Assembly: GCA_002101205.1 (NCBI GenBank)
Contig: LWTM01000069.1
Span: forward strand, 9,851-73,850
From: Cycloclasticus sp. symbiont of Poecilosclerida sp. N
Lineage (GTDB): Bacteria; Pseudomonadota; Gammaproteobacteria; Methylococcales; Cycloclasticaceae
Length of the DNA: 64,000 nucleotides
Reading direction: 5' to 3'
Shown: positions 48,456 to 58,878 of the stretch, one piece after another
How positions within the stretch are numbered: position 1 is the first letter of the stretch
Layout: every line of letters starts with the position of its first letter
Made by a program: the position numbers and the translations under genes
The notes under the pieces: generated by a model
What the model saw: the letters and a program-made list of their open reading frames with translations, nothing else
Told to the model about the DNA's origin: nothing
Databases searched by the model: none

Positions 48456-49579
48456 TACAATAAGGTTTCAATTTTTGTTGTATCAGGAAGCGTATTGAAA
48501 ACATCATTTTTCACATAACCCAGTAGATTTCGGTCGTTTTTGGTGTAGCCCATTTTTTCAGGGTGGGCTACTTTTACAAAAGGGTCTTTTCGCAAAAACA
48601 TATAGCTATGCGAAGGAAGGTTCATTTCTAGGATGTCATAATTGTGTGTTGTATAAAATAATTGAGCGTTCGAGCTTAACGCTTGAATCATTAAATTAAG
48701 AATGGCTACTTCCATTTCAGAATGTGAATATGCCATTTTTTCATCCAAAAAAAATGTTCCGTCACCTTGCGATATCATAAAGTGAATAAGTTGAGCAATA
48801 TCAATAGACTCTATAGTGCCTCTAGATAACCGTTGGGGAGTATTTATTTTTCCATCTTCAATGATAATTTCGTCATCGTTAACAAATTTAACAATGAAAG
48901 AGTTTTTGATGCTCCCTTTGATTTTATTGACGCGTGTTATTGATGGGTCGAATGTTTTGAAAATAGCTTCTAATAGCTTAATGTTTGGTGCTCGTTGAAC
49001 AAGTCTTATTGAGGTATTAAACTCACTGTATGTATAATTCCAAACGCTCTCACCATCTAATTCGTGGCCTAACATGCGTGCAACAGATTTAAACCCAGGG
49101 TTTTCAATACCATGCATTTCTTCTTGGTTATAGGTAAACGTAGGGGGCGAGTTTTCTATTTCGGCTAATGTTTGTTCAAGCGTATAACTCTTCTTTAATT
49201 TGCATACACTGTAGTTTTCAGAAACCAATTTATCGTGATCAAACTCAACTATTAGTTTATAAATTTTGTGCGCGCTTGGGGAAACATAGGTTACTTCAAC
49301 GCTGGCATTCCTTTCTTTATCGCATATTGTTTCGGGAACCCCTTTAAGGTCTCTACCGAGTAAATAATTGTTGATAAAGCACATTACTTTTCCAAGCGAT
49401 GTTTTACCTGAGGCATTTGCCCCCATAAGAATGCAGACTTTTTTGAATTTTATATTTGGGAAGTCATCTAAAAACTCACCCTCTAAGGTTGAGTCTTTTA
49501 TTTTTTTAGGATAGGTGAAATCAAACGCCGTATCCTTAAACATATAAAAATTATCTATTTTTAGCTTAAGGAAAATCAT
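48455..49579 (-). CDS. AAA/ABC-type ATPase of a two-gene module
   Basis: A 374-residue SMC/OLD-like ATPase without a long coiled coil. Walker A GANASGKTS at residues 53-61, signature-like RLSRGTIES around 250-258, Walker B GTFFLDEK with D279/E280, and the H-loop YTTHNYDILE with H312. Such AAA_15/AAA_21 proteins act as phage sensors or switches in OLD, Septu, PARIS and retron-associated systems. The partner downstream is a TOPRIM-like protein, resembling a split OLD nuclease or PARIS pair but with a smaller effector. Low-GC composition and isolated location suggest acquisition by transfer. Confidence 0.75.
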   Translation of the reverse strand: MIFLKLKIDNFYMFKDTAFDFTYPKKIKDSTLEGEFLDDFPNIKFKKVCILMGANASGKTSLGKVMCFINNYLLGRDLKGVPETICDKERNASVEVTYVSPSAHKIYKLIVEFDHDKLVSENYSVCKLKKSYTLEQTLAEIENSPPTFTYNQEEMHGIENPGFKSVARMLGHELDGESVWNYTYSEFNTSIRLVQRAPNIKLLEAIFKTFDPSITRVNKIKGSIKNSFIVKFVNDDEIIIEDGKINTPQRLSRGTIESIDIAQLIHFMISQGDGTFFLDEKMAYSHSEMEVAILNLMIQALSSNAQLFYTTHNYDILEMNLPSHSYMFLRKDPFVKVAHPEKMGYTKNDRNLLGYVKNDVFNTLPDTTKIETLL

Positions 49580-49859
49580 TGTTTTTTCCGATATTTGGAT
49601 TTAAACCAACTGTATTATAGGTGCTATTCAAGAAGAATAACAAGAAGCCTTTAATTTAGTGTGTATTAAGCTGGGTACTAACTTGGTGATTTAACTTTAA
49701 TCGATAAGTTGCGCAGTGCTCAAACAAGTATTTCACTGGTTCAAATAATAAGGAATCTCTGCATAACATCTCAATTTTATCGTTAAACACGTGTCTTTGT
49801 CTTATGTTCTATATTTTCTGCATGAATACGCAGTTATGTCCTTAATTCAAGCTGATTTT
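49580..49859. other. Upstream region of the ATPase-TOPRIM module
   Basis: AT-rich non-coding sequence that should hold the promoter of the minus-strand module. A TATTATAGG-like -10 candidate (coding strand CTATAATA) lies near 49612-49620. No open frame. Confidence 0.35.
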
Positions 49860-50092
49860 AATCGTTTCTTAGATTTTCGTTGAAGCAGTTCAGTTTACCC
49901 TGCGTTTCTTCTGAGCAGTTGTACGCAGCATCCGCAGATAAAGTGCTCTCATCATCTAACAATAGTGTATCTCACTCCTAACTATCATGGACATTGCCTA
50001 GAGTGACGCTTTAGCGATGAATAAACCGTCTTCATCAACACCGGTATGAACAGAAAAACCATAGGTGGCCTTCTTGTTAGCTATATGGTTTC
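49860..50092 (-). pseudogene. IS5-like transposase remnant
   Basis: On the minus strand: NKKATYGFSVHTGVDEDGLF, then frames reading GNVHDS, LLLDDESTLSADAAYNCSEE. This is the middle of an IS5/IS1182-type DDE transposase (YGxxxHxGVDxDG and later xxLxADxAY). Several stops and shifts occur. Only about 75 codons remain. Confidence 0.7.
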
Positions 50093-50428
50093 TTATAATA
50101 AGTCGCTAGTTTTGGCAGCCATAATAAAGTCATTTTTGTGTAGTCCATCAATTTTATGACTCCACCATTCAACTGTAACAGTCGAATACTCTACGATGAT
50201 AAGTGGATGATGGTTTGCCGTTTCAGCTAGTTGAGCTATTGCATTAGTAAAGGCAATGGATTTTGCATAATTATGTGTATGAAATACACGTTGTAATTTT
50301 TGTTTGCCAGAATCTTGAATAAGACTCCACTCCCCCACTTCCTGCATGAATGACTCGATTTTACTTGGCGAAAGTGGTTTAGCACTTGCATCACAAGCTT
50401 CACATTTCATTTGATTTAACTTTGTCAT
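50093..50428 (-). CDS. phhB: Pterin-4a-carbinolamine dehydratase
   Basis: A 111-residue PhhB/PCD protein that dehydrates 4a-hydroxytetrahydropterin during phenylalanine hydroxylation. Motifs include CEACDASAKPLS at the N-terminus, FTNAIAQLAETANHHPLIIV with the catalytic His pair and TVEWWSHKIDGLHKNDFIMA. No phhA is next to it. It may also act alone in pterin recycling. Confidence 0.93.
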   Translation of the reverse strand: MTKLNQMKCEACDASAKPLSPSKIESFMQEVGEWSLIQDSGKQKLQRVFHTHNYAKSIAFTNAIAQLAETANHHPLIIVEYSTVTVEWWSHKIDGLHKNDFIMAAKTSDLL

Positions 50429-50670
50429 ATGTTTTTTATGTAATATTGCTAACGGCAGTCCGAGTGCACGTGATGGTTATAACTATGAATTAAACACTTT
50501 TTCGTTGTGATATGAAATACTTTTTTTTGAGGCCTCATGACCCGCTTGCTTTTTAATAGCGCCCTTTGCATAAATCAACCCAAAACCACCAATCAGGTGT
50601 CTTACATGAGTTCGTTGATAGTGCCCCGTTTCCAATTATGTGCCGTCGCAGCGAAGCGTGGGAACAAGAC

Positions 50671-50705
50671 AAAAAAAATGAGGACGCTTTGTCCTCATTT
50701 TTCCT
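50671..50705 (-). terminator. Rho-independent terminator of the autotransporter gene
   Basis: An 11-bp stem AAAATGAGGAC/GTCCTCATTTT with a 5-base loop, followed on the minus strand by eight T. It lies 20 bases after the autotransporter stop. Confidence 0.85.
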
Positions 50706-50725
50706 CGGGTTTTGTTATCTACTGA

Positions 50726-53700
50726 CTAAAACTTAAGGTCGACACGTAACTGTATGCTGTCGTCCGTTTGTTTATGCTCGCCTATTAAGTCTAGGTTCAA
50801 TCTGGAATCTATTGCCCAGCGCGCGCCTATATTATAGCCTTGCGTGTCGTTTGTCATATTTAAGCCCGCGTAAGGGGTCAATAAGCCACGGCCAAAGAAC
50901 CCAGGTAGTCCGTAACCTAGCTCGGTGTTTAACTGTAGGCTTCTACTGTCGTTGCTATCCTCATCGTTTGCGTAGTCAGTGACGGCTGCTGGCTGCCATA
51001 TTCTATCGGCAACATTGCTTGGGGTGTCGCCCCAGGCTGGTTGTAGGCTTAACCACAGACCTTGACCGCTGCTGCTAGCTTGGTATTTGACCAGACCGCT
51101 GAGCCCCCATTCTTTGTAATTTGACTCGTGTGCCAGTAAACCGTGCGCACGTAGTTCCATTTCCAGCCCCTGTGGGTTGCTGTAACGGTAGCTACCTGCT
51201 AACTCTACGCCACCACCTGTCTCGCCACTGCCGTCGTCATAGCGTATTCCCAGTTCTACAGATGGGCTGATGCTAGCACCGCTGGCTAGGGTGTGGTTAT
51301 GGCTACCTTCTAACGCCATACGGTAACGATGAGCATCTATGGACAATGCTTTGGCATTAGCTAGGTTGCCCTTGTCCACCTTAATATTAGACAGTGAGAC
51401 CTCGCCTTTAAGGCGCAAGGTGGTGGTGCCAGACAGATTTAGCCAGCTATTACTGGATAATAAATCACCACTACCGCCAAAGGTTAGACTGTATAACTCG
51501 GTGTCACGGCTGCTTTTGGTTTCGACGGTATTGATTTTATCGCTAATTTCTACCTCGCCTTGACCATAGCCGAATGTGCCCCATATCCGTCCGCTTTGTG
51601 ATAAGTCATAACCAAGATAGGGATGGATGCTGGTTAGCGTATTGGTCAAAGTGCCTTTGCTATTATTTGCACTATCATTCTCATCATCGCGTTTATAGTC
51701 AATATCGCCTTCGCTGTAAGACACAGCGGCGCCTGCGACTAGGTTTCGGCTTAGACGGGCATCAATACCCACGCTACCACCGACTATCTCACCTTCCCAG
51801 TCAACACCAGAGGTATCATCCGAAAGATTAAGGTAATCACCACTGCCCCATAGCGTCATGTTATTAGCACCGTAATTATTATCCCCCGCCACGTTCAGCG
51901 GTATGAGGAAAGAGGAATTACTAAGCATTTGCTTAATATCCAAGCCGTCTTGTAACGCGGTGCGAGCATTATTACTGATGAGCTCTTGCAAGGTTGAGCT
52001 GCCGCCTAGATTAAGGCTAGTGTCTGTGCTTGCAGAGGCGTCTAATGCTTGGTCAATACGGTTGCTGATATTGTCCACTGTTATTTTTGTTGTTGCTCTG
52101 AGCAGTTGTGGTAAGACCGCGTTTAATACTTGTGTTTCGGCAGTCGTATCGGCGATGGTGATGGTGAAAGTCGCTCTGCTGCTTGCGTCTGCACCGTCCG
52201 TTACGGTATAGGTTAAGGTTACCGCTGCTGCCGTGCTGGTTGGGGTGCCTGATAGGGTGCGGGTGCCTGAGGCAAACGAGAATCCGGTCGGCAAAGTGCC
52301 CGTTAGGCGGTACGTGTAACTGCCATCACCACCCGTTGCCGCTGGTAGTATCACGTTGGTTGCTGCGCCCACTACGTAAACCTGATCCGCTGGCTTCGGC
52401 AGGGCTAAGGCGGTAGCGACGGTGACGGTGACGGTGAAAGTCTCAGGGATGCTTGCGCCTGCACCGTCCGTTACGGTATAGGTTAAGGTTACCGCTGCTG
52501 CCGTGCTGTCTGGGGTGCCTGATAGGGTGCGGGTCCTAGGGTCTCGGTCAAACATTAATCCATTCACCGTCGTACTAACATAGTCGTTTGTCCCGTCCAC
52601 TAGAGTGTACGTGTAACTGCCATCACCACCCGTTGCCGCGGGTAGTATCAGGCGGTGATTGCCATACCCTCTGTGTAAACCTGATTCGCTGGCTCTGGCT
52701 CCGGCAGGGCTAAGGCGGTAGGTGCATTGCTAATTACGGCGAAAGGTGAAAAACTATCTGCATTGCCACAGACGAGGGTGCCCTCAACCCGCTGGGATGG
52801 TAACAATTCCCAAGCAGCTTCAGTGCCAGTCCCAGCGGCGTGATACAAACCTGGGTTGGCTATGCCGCCGTGAGGTAGGCAGATGGCTACAGGGTTGCTA
52901 TTACTGATACCAGTCACATCAATATCCACTAGGCTACGTAGGGTGCCCGCGACTGTCTCATCGGGTTGAGCGTCTGGCACGTCTGGCGCGTCCCTTTCAG
53001 CCCTAAGGACGGTAACCGTAGCGCCACTCAGTCCCCTTGGTAGAGTGATGGTTCCACCTGTGGCTTCAATATCAACAGCAGTATCACCAACCGTTCGCCC
53101 TAAGGTGATTTCTGCCAAGCCGTCTGTGTTAGTAGCGGAAGTCGCCGTTACTACTCTCTGAGCATTGTAAGTGTTTGGCACACTCACGGTGAAAGTCGCA
53201 CTGCTGCTTGCTCCTGTACGGTCCGTTACGGTATAGGTTAAGGTTGCCTCTTCTGCCGTGCTGTCTGGGGTGCCTGTTAGGCTTAGGCTGTATCGGGTAA
53301 ACAGTAATCTGGTCGGCAAAGTGCCCGTTAGGCTGTACTCGCGACTGGCGACATCACCACCACCCGTTGCCTCGGGTAGTGTTAACCTGGTGATTCCTAT
53401 ACCCGCTACGTAAACCTGATTGGCTGGTGCGGTTAGTGTCAATGGCGCTGCTACGCTTGGGTCAACAGCGAGGACGACAATATTCACTGTAGCAGGTGCT
53501 GATCTGACATCAGCAGCATTAAAGGCGACTAAACTAAAGGTTAGCGTGGTATCTACGCTAATATCGAGCGGCGCCGTGAAGGTTGGACTCAGTCCCGTGT
53601 CACCGCTCAAGCTTACCCTCGGCGCACCATCATTTACCTGCGTCCACAGAAATTTCACGCCGTCTGCGGAGCTACCAGTCCCGTCTAAGCTTACTGTGGC

Positions 53701-54471
53701 ACCTTTGACAATCCCGGTCTGTTCAATACCCGCATTAGCCTCGGGTGGTGCTCCTATGCTGGGATTACCGACTGTAACCATTACGCTATCAGGTTCCGAA
53801 ATCGCACCTGTTTCGTCGGTAACTATCAAGTTGAACGTGTAAATGATGTTAGTAGTGCCACTTCCCGGCGGTGCAGTGAAAGTTGGGTTTACAACAGAAG
53901 TAGAAAATGATACAGACTCACCGTTGATAATAACACTCCACGCATAAGTAAGATCCTCGCCTTCGGGGTCGCTACTGGCGCTACCGTCCAAAGTAACGGT
54001 TGCACCTTGGGGATAAATGCCGTCATGATCGGCGCCCGCACGGGCAATCGGGGCATCATTATCTGCTGTTACGTCAATGGTTACGGCCTGGGGTATGGAA
54101 AAGTTCCCATCACTATCTATGGCATTAAAAGTAAACCCTATCCTGGCGTCAGCAAGCAATTCTGGTACTATAAAAGTTGCCGTATCGCCGCTCTCACTCA
54201 AGGTCAAGGGAATGTTTGCTGCCAGGTCAAAACCTTGGCTCTGCCGCCATTGGTAAGTTAGAACGCCGCCGTCAGAGTCGCTACTGCCACTGCCGTCTAA
54301 GATTACTGTATCACCCTCGTTAGCAGTCGTCGGTGCTACGAGAACAGCGATTGCGGTTGCCTGTGCGCTAGTGCTGAATAAAAAAACCGATAGCAGTAAC
54401 GCAGTAGCGGCAATAAGACCGTGAGCTGCGTGTGGGGTAGATATTTGTTGAGATAATGGTTGTGCAGACAT
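50726..54471 (-). pseudogene. Large Ig-repeat autotransporter, split by a one-base deletion
   Basis: Two frames make one protein of about 1,240 residues. Frame 1 (54471-52648) begins with a signal peptide (AALLLSV-type core near residues 20-38), PKD-like and Ig-like domains with TANEGDTVILDGSGSSDSDG and repeated TLTYTVTD modules. Frame 2 (52640-50726) holds more Ig-like modules (GTLPTGFSFASGTRTLSGTP), a helical linker (VDNISNRIDQALDASAS) and the C-terminal autotransporter beta-barrel ending in Phe. At 52651-52656 the coding strand reads ATCACCGCCTGATA. One more C would give ITRLILP, matching the paralogous repeat. The deletion makes it null unless the deletion is reversible or a read error. 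Confidence 0.8.
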
Positions 54472-54749
54472 TTTCTTAAACTCCGTAATTTGACTGTTGG
54501 GTGATTCAATTTTTCGTAAGAATACGAACCATAGTTGCGATTAGTATGCAGTAAAACACCACACACAAATTAAATCAACCCCAAAATCTCAGATAGGGCT
54601 TAAGTCAGCATTTCAAAAGTACCTATAAGCTTTTTTAAGCCTCATTTTTTAACCGATGCAGCGAATATGACAAAGAGATTGAGCCAAAAATCTGTTCCTC
54701 TGCGTCTTATCGTCGGCAATCAGTGCTTAACTGAGTTATTCTGCTACAA
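54472..54749. other. Leader of the autotransporter gene
   Basis: About 280 bases of non-coding sequence upstream of the minus-strand autotransporter. No recognisable gene. A promoter is expected here, but I do not see a convincing consensus. Confidence 0.35.
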
Positions 54750-55380
54750 ATCCGTTATTTTTGTTCGCCTTTGGGTTAAATAGGCGGTGGTTAAAACTCC
54801 TTCTGTGCAACAAGACTTGCTCCAGTAATGTTCGATGTTTTTCTCTGCGTTTTACAAATAGTTGCCGTTCTGTTTAGACCACTTTTGCCGCCATCGAATA
54901 GAGTCGCCCGCGCATGGTCTCAGCTCGATATTGCGCCAACTATTCTGGTAATAATTGACGCATTAGGGCAAACAAGTTAAAAGAAAGTGAGCTGATTAAA
55001 AAGTACACTGCGCTGGTGTTACAGTCTGAGCATAGCAAAACATCGCCACCAAAATCCAATTTTAGCTCTTTGATGCGGTTCTCGCTACTCTCGCCCGTTG
55101 GTTATACCAATGAATAAGCTGACTATCATTGAGCGTGTCCCCGCCAGTGGCAATCGCACGGTAAATATAACCGCCATAGCTCACCTTTGTGAGTTGTTTT
55201 GTGATGATAAGTCAGACCTATCTGCCCTTTAAGGCCTTTTCTTTTAATCACCGAGCGAAAGGCTTTCTCATCATCTTCAATACAAAAGAGTGTACGGAAA
55301 CGCCGAGGGCCACACACACGGTTGTTTTTAGGTTGTGGAAAGTATGCGTCAATGCGCTCTGCGACGCTCTGCGGCTCCAT
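54750..55380 (-). pseudogene. IS1380-like transposase remnant
   Basis: Minus-strand frames read NRVCGPRRFRTLFCIEDDEK, then RKGLKGQIGLTYHHKTTHKG, then LIHWYNQR, RIKELKLDFGGDVLLCSDCN, LSFNLFALMRQLLPE and MRGRLYSMAAKVV. The last blocks (NRIKELKxDFG, NLFALMRQLLP) are the C-terminal part of IS1380-family DDE transposases. Multiple stops make it dead. The 5' fragment (55126-55380) is in a different frame. Confidence 0.65.
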
Positions 55381-55660
55381 ATAATGGGCCTATGGCCAAA
55401 TAAACCTGCGCGAGAGAGCAATCGATCGTTCGTTGTACCGCGTTTATAAGGTAAGATAGTCGTAAGCCTTGAGTTATTGCACCGAATGGATGATGGGGGT
55501 TTTTGTTGCTAACCATTATACGGCCAAGGCTTTGTTCGTTTTAGAGGTTTCTATCTAGGATTGGGATAAGTTTAGATTATTGCACAGCTATCACCTAATA
55601 CTATAATATTGACTTTACAATGCACTGTTATTTTATCAACCGACTTTAAGGATTTCCAGT
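55381..55660. other. Region between IS1380 fossil and nhaD
   Basis: No gene. A/T-rich sequence at 55580-55655 precedes nhaD and should include its promoter. A ribosome site AAGGA (55648-55652) lies before ATG 55661. Confidence 0.4.
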
Positions 55661-57109
55661 ATGAACTTCATCGCTCGATTCACCAGCTTTTTGTTTATTA
55701 TCTTTTTACCAACGCTGGCTTTTTCTGCCGCTACTGGTGAACAAGAACTGCTTGATTTAACCAGCCATACCGTTGGTTATCTCGCACTGGCTGTTTTTGC
55801 TGCAGCTTATATCTTGGTCATTTTTGAGGAACAATTACATCTACGAAAATCCAAGCCTGTTCTTTTAGCCGCTGGGATTATTTGGATTTTAATTGCTATT
55901 GTCTATCAGCAGCACGGTTACGATCATGCTGCTGAAGTCGCTGTCAGGCATAATTTCCTTGAGTACGCTGAGTTATTCTTCTTCTTACTTGTTGCTATGA
56001 CGTACATCAACGCCATGATCGAACGCGGTGTATTTGACGTACTTAGAGGCTGGTTAGTTGAAAAAGGTTTTAGTTACAAAGTTTTATTTTGGTTACTTGG
56101 TATTCTTGCTTTTTTCATCTCACCGATTGCCGACAACTTAACAACCGCTTTGATTATGTGTACCGTTGCTTTAACTGTGGGCGTGAAAGAACCTAAATTT
56201 GTTGCTATTTCTTGCGTTGCCATTGTGGTTGGTGCCAACGCTGGTGGCGCATTTAGCCCATTTGGGGACATTACAACCCTCATGGTCTGGCAAAAGGGCA
56301 TCGTTCAATTCTCTGAGTTCTTCGTGCTATTCTTACCGTCTGTTGTTAACTATGTTATTCCTGCCGCTATCATGCACTTTTTCATCCCTGCCGGCTCACC
56401 CGACCCTGTTGATGGCGAAAAATTAAAAATGAAACGTGGCGGTGTCGTTATCGTTGTTTTGTTTTTATTGACTATCATCACGGCTGTTAGCTTCCACAAC
56501 TTTCTACATTTACCACCCGCTATCGGCATGATGACGGGCTTGGCGTATTTGAAATTCTTTGGTTACTACCTAAAAAGAACTGTGCACAAGGAGGCTGACT
56601 ACTCCGAAGATCGTTTCGGTCAAGGTGTGGACTTTGAAGCGACTCACCCGCATAGTAATAACCCTGAAGGCTTCGATGTATTCGCCAAAGTTGCTGGCGC
56701 AGAGTGGGACACCTTATTCTTCTTCTACGGTGTCATTCTTGCGGTTGGCGGGCTTGGCTTTATGGGCTACTTAGGCCTGGTTTCAGAAGCCATGTACGGC
56801 CAACTCGGTCCAACAACCGCCAATGTTATCGTCGGCATTTTATCGGCTATCGTTGATAACATTCCGGTGATGTTTGCCGTGTTAACGATGCAGCCTGAAA
56901 TGTCTCACGGACAATGGTTACTTGTGACACTAACGGCCGGCGTTGGCGGTAGTTTATTATCCGTTGGTTCTGCTGCGGGTGTCGCTTTAATGGGCCAAGC
57001 ACGAGGCATTTACACCTTCGCTTCACACCTTAAATGGACGCCCGTTATTGCATTAGGTTATGTAGCGAGTATTTACGTTCATTTATGGGTTAACGCTTCG
57101 CACTTTTAA
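55661..57109 (+). CDS. nhaD: NhaD-type Na+/H+ antiporter
   Basis: A 482-residue membrane protein of the NhaD family (IT superfamily). It has an N-terminal signal-like segment, about 12 hydrophobic helices and conserved FISPIADNLTTALIMCTVAL, VGANAGGAFSPFGDITTLMV and ILSAIVDNIPVMFAVLTM with acidic residues of the ion path. It exports Na+/Li+ in exchange for H+ and indicates a salt-adapted lifestyle. Confidence 0.94.
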   Translation: MNFIARFTSFLFIIFLPTLAFSAATGEQELLDLTSHTVGYLALAVFAAAYILVIFEEQLHLRKSKPVLLAAGIIWILIAIVYQQHGYDHAAEVAVRHNFLEYAELFFFLLVAMTYINAMIERGVFDVLRGWLVEKGFSYKVLFWLLGILAFFISPIADNLTTALIMCTVALTVGVKEPKFVAISCVAIVVGANAGGAFSPFGDITTLMVWQKGIVQFSEFFVLFLPSVVNYVIPAAIMHFFIPAGSPDPVDGEKLKMKRGGVVIVVLFLLTIITAVSFHNFLHLPPAIGMMTGLAYLKFFGYYLKRTVHKEADYSEDRFGQGVDFEATHPHSNNPEGFDVFAKVAGAEWDTLFFFYGVILAVGGLGFMGYLGLVSEAMYGQLGPTTANVIVGILSAIVDNIPVMFAVLTMQPEMSHGQWLLVTLTAGVGGSLLSVGSAAGVALMGQARGIYTFASHLKWTPVIALGYVASIYVHLWVNASHF

Positions 57110-57130
57110 TCGACTTGGGTACTCAACTCA

Positions 57131-57646
57131 GTGAGTGATGTTTTCTCGCCACCCGTTCTTGGCTTTGCTGCGAATAGCGGCACGGGCAAAACCACTTTAT
57201 TAAGCCGTCTGATTCCCATTTTGAATGAGCGCGGCCTTAAAGTTGGCCTGGTCAAACACAGTCACCACAACTTCGATGTAGACCAGCCAGGCAAAGATAG
57301 CTATCGCTTGAGAAAAGCTGGAGCATCGCCTGTTGTACTGGTATCCAGTCACCGCCGCGCCATAATCTGTGAACTATCATCTAGCGAGCCCACGTTAGCC
57401 GAACAATTGCATTGCTTTCCAGAGGGCTCCGTTGACCTCATTATTGTAGAGGGCTTTAAGCAAGAGCGGTTTCCAAAAATTGAGCTGCATAGAACTGAAT
57501 TAAGCGCACCTTTTTTACACGTTAACGATAGCTCTATTATCGCCATTGCCAGCAATAGCGAACCATCCACTCACCTACCCCTTCTCGACATCAACAATCC
57601 AGAGCAAGTTGCTAACTTTGTTATCAACAATTTCCTAGCGGCTTAA
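57131..57646 (+). CDS. mobB: Molybdopterin-guanine dinucleotide biosynthesis adapter MobB
   Basis: A 171-residue GTP-binding protein with P-loop GFAANSGTGKTTLLSRLIPI, the early HSHHNFDVDQPGKDSYRLRKAG and VDLIIVEGFKQERFPKIELH. It assists insertion of guanosine into molybdopterin. Start is GTG 57131. moeA begins two bases after its stop. Confidence 0.92.
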   Translation: MSDVFSPPVLGFAANSGTGKTTLLSRLIPILNERGLKVGLVKHSHHNFDVDQPGKDSYRLRKAGASPVVLVSSHRRAIICELSSSEPTLAEQLHCFPEGSVDLIIVEGFKQERFPKIELHRTELSAPFLHVNDSSIIAIASNSEPSTHLPLLDINNPEQVANFVINNFLAA

Positions 57647-57648
57647 CC

Positions 57649-58878
57649 GTGGCTGACTTTCGCACAACAGATAGATTGTTAACGCTTGAAGAAGCCCTTG
57701 TTCAGATACAAGACGCTTTATCAAAACAAGACAGTTACGAACGTTTGCCGCTTAAAAAAGCACTCCATCGTGTTGTATACCAAGACATCATTTCAACCGT
57801 TGACGTACCTGGTTTTAGAAATTCTTCAATGGATGGTTATGCCTTACGGTTTTCCGACCTTGCACAGAGCTCACTCAATGTTATTGCAACATCTTGGGCT
57901 GGAAAACCCTACACAGGATTCGTCGGGCAAGGCGAATGTGTGCGAATTTTCACCGGCGCTTATGTGCCCGCAGATTGCGATTGTGTCGTGATGCAAGAAA
58001 ATATTTCCCAGTGTGAAGATACCATCAACGTCAAACATTGGCCAAAACACGAAGAAAACATCAGAAACATGGGTGATGACACTAAAAGGGGTCAAACTTT
58101 ATTCGCTAAGGGCAAGGCTTTAGGCCCTGCTGATATAGGTTTACTTGCCTCATGCGGTATAGCTGATATCGCAGTTTTCAAGTCGTTGACCGTTGGCTTT
58201 TTTTCGACCGGTGATGAGCTCGCCTCCATTGGCTCTGCATTAAAGCTCGGTCAAATTTATGACAGCAACCGCTATACCTTGCACGCGCTACTTGAAGAAA
58301 CCGGCGTTACAGCTATCGATATGGGCGTTATTCCAGATAACGCAAAAGCCGTTGAAGTGGCGCTTCATTCAGCCTCTAAACAATGTGACGTCATTATCAC
58401 CACCGGCGGTGTTTCTGTTGGAGGCGCCGATTTTATAACGAATGTACTCGATAAAATCGGCAACGTTAATCTTTGGAAAATCGCTATAAAACCCGGAAAG
58501 CCTTTGCTTTTTGGCTGCATTAATAACACCCATTTTTTTGGCCTTCCGGGTAACCCTGTCTCCGTTATGGTGACCTTTCAACAAGTCGTTTCACCTGCTT
58601 TAAAAAAGCTTATGGGGCACTCAACAACTCAAGCCGGTCTCATATTACAGGCGACGACGACTGAAACTATCACAAAACACCCTGGACGGGTGGAGTTCCA
58701 ACGAGGGTTTGCCGAGAACATCGATGGAAAAATTATCGTTAAACCCACTGGCAGACAAGGCTCACATATATTAAGTTCTATGTCTAAGGCCAATTGCTTT
58801 ATTGTGCTAGAACAAAACAGTGGCGACATAAAGAAAGGTCAAACGGTTAGCATTCAATTACTAGGTAATAGTTTATGA
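57649..58878 (+). CDS. moeA: Molybdopterin molybdotransferase MoeA
   Basis: A 409-residue MoeA that inserts molybdate into adenylylated molybdopterin. FRNSSMDGYALRFSDL, VRIFTGAYVPADCDCVVMQE, VGFFSTGDELASIG, YDSNRYTLHALLEETG, TTGGVSVGGADF and FGLPGNPVSVMVTF are all in order. Start is GTG 57649. The final TGA overlaps the galE ATG. Confidence 0.95.
   Translation: MADFRTTDRLLTLEEALVQIQDALSKQDSYERLPLKKALHRVVYQDIISTVDVPGFRNSSMDGYALRFSDLAQSSLNVIATSWAGKPYTGFVGQGECVRIFTGAYVPADCDCVVMQENISQCEDTINVKHWPKHEENIRNMGDDTKRGQTLFAKGKALGPADIGLLASCGIADIAVFKSLTVGFFSTGDELASIGSALKLGQIYDSNRYTLHALLEETGVTAIDMGVIPDNAKAVEVALHSASKQCDVIITTGGVSVGGADFITNVLDKIGNVNLWKIAIKPGKPLLFGCINNTHFFGLPGNPVSVMVTFQQVVSPALKKLMGHSTTQAGLILQATTTETITKHPGRVEFQRGFAENIDGKIIVKPTGRQGSHILSSMSKANCFIVLEQNSGDIKKGQTVSIQLLGNSL

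Noticed and set aside
47937..49579. Assignment as PARIS (AriA-AriB)
   Set aside because: The effector is too short and the DUF4435 pattern could not be recognised by eye. Left as an unnamed ATPase-TOPRIM pair.
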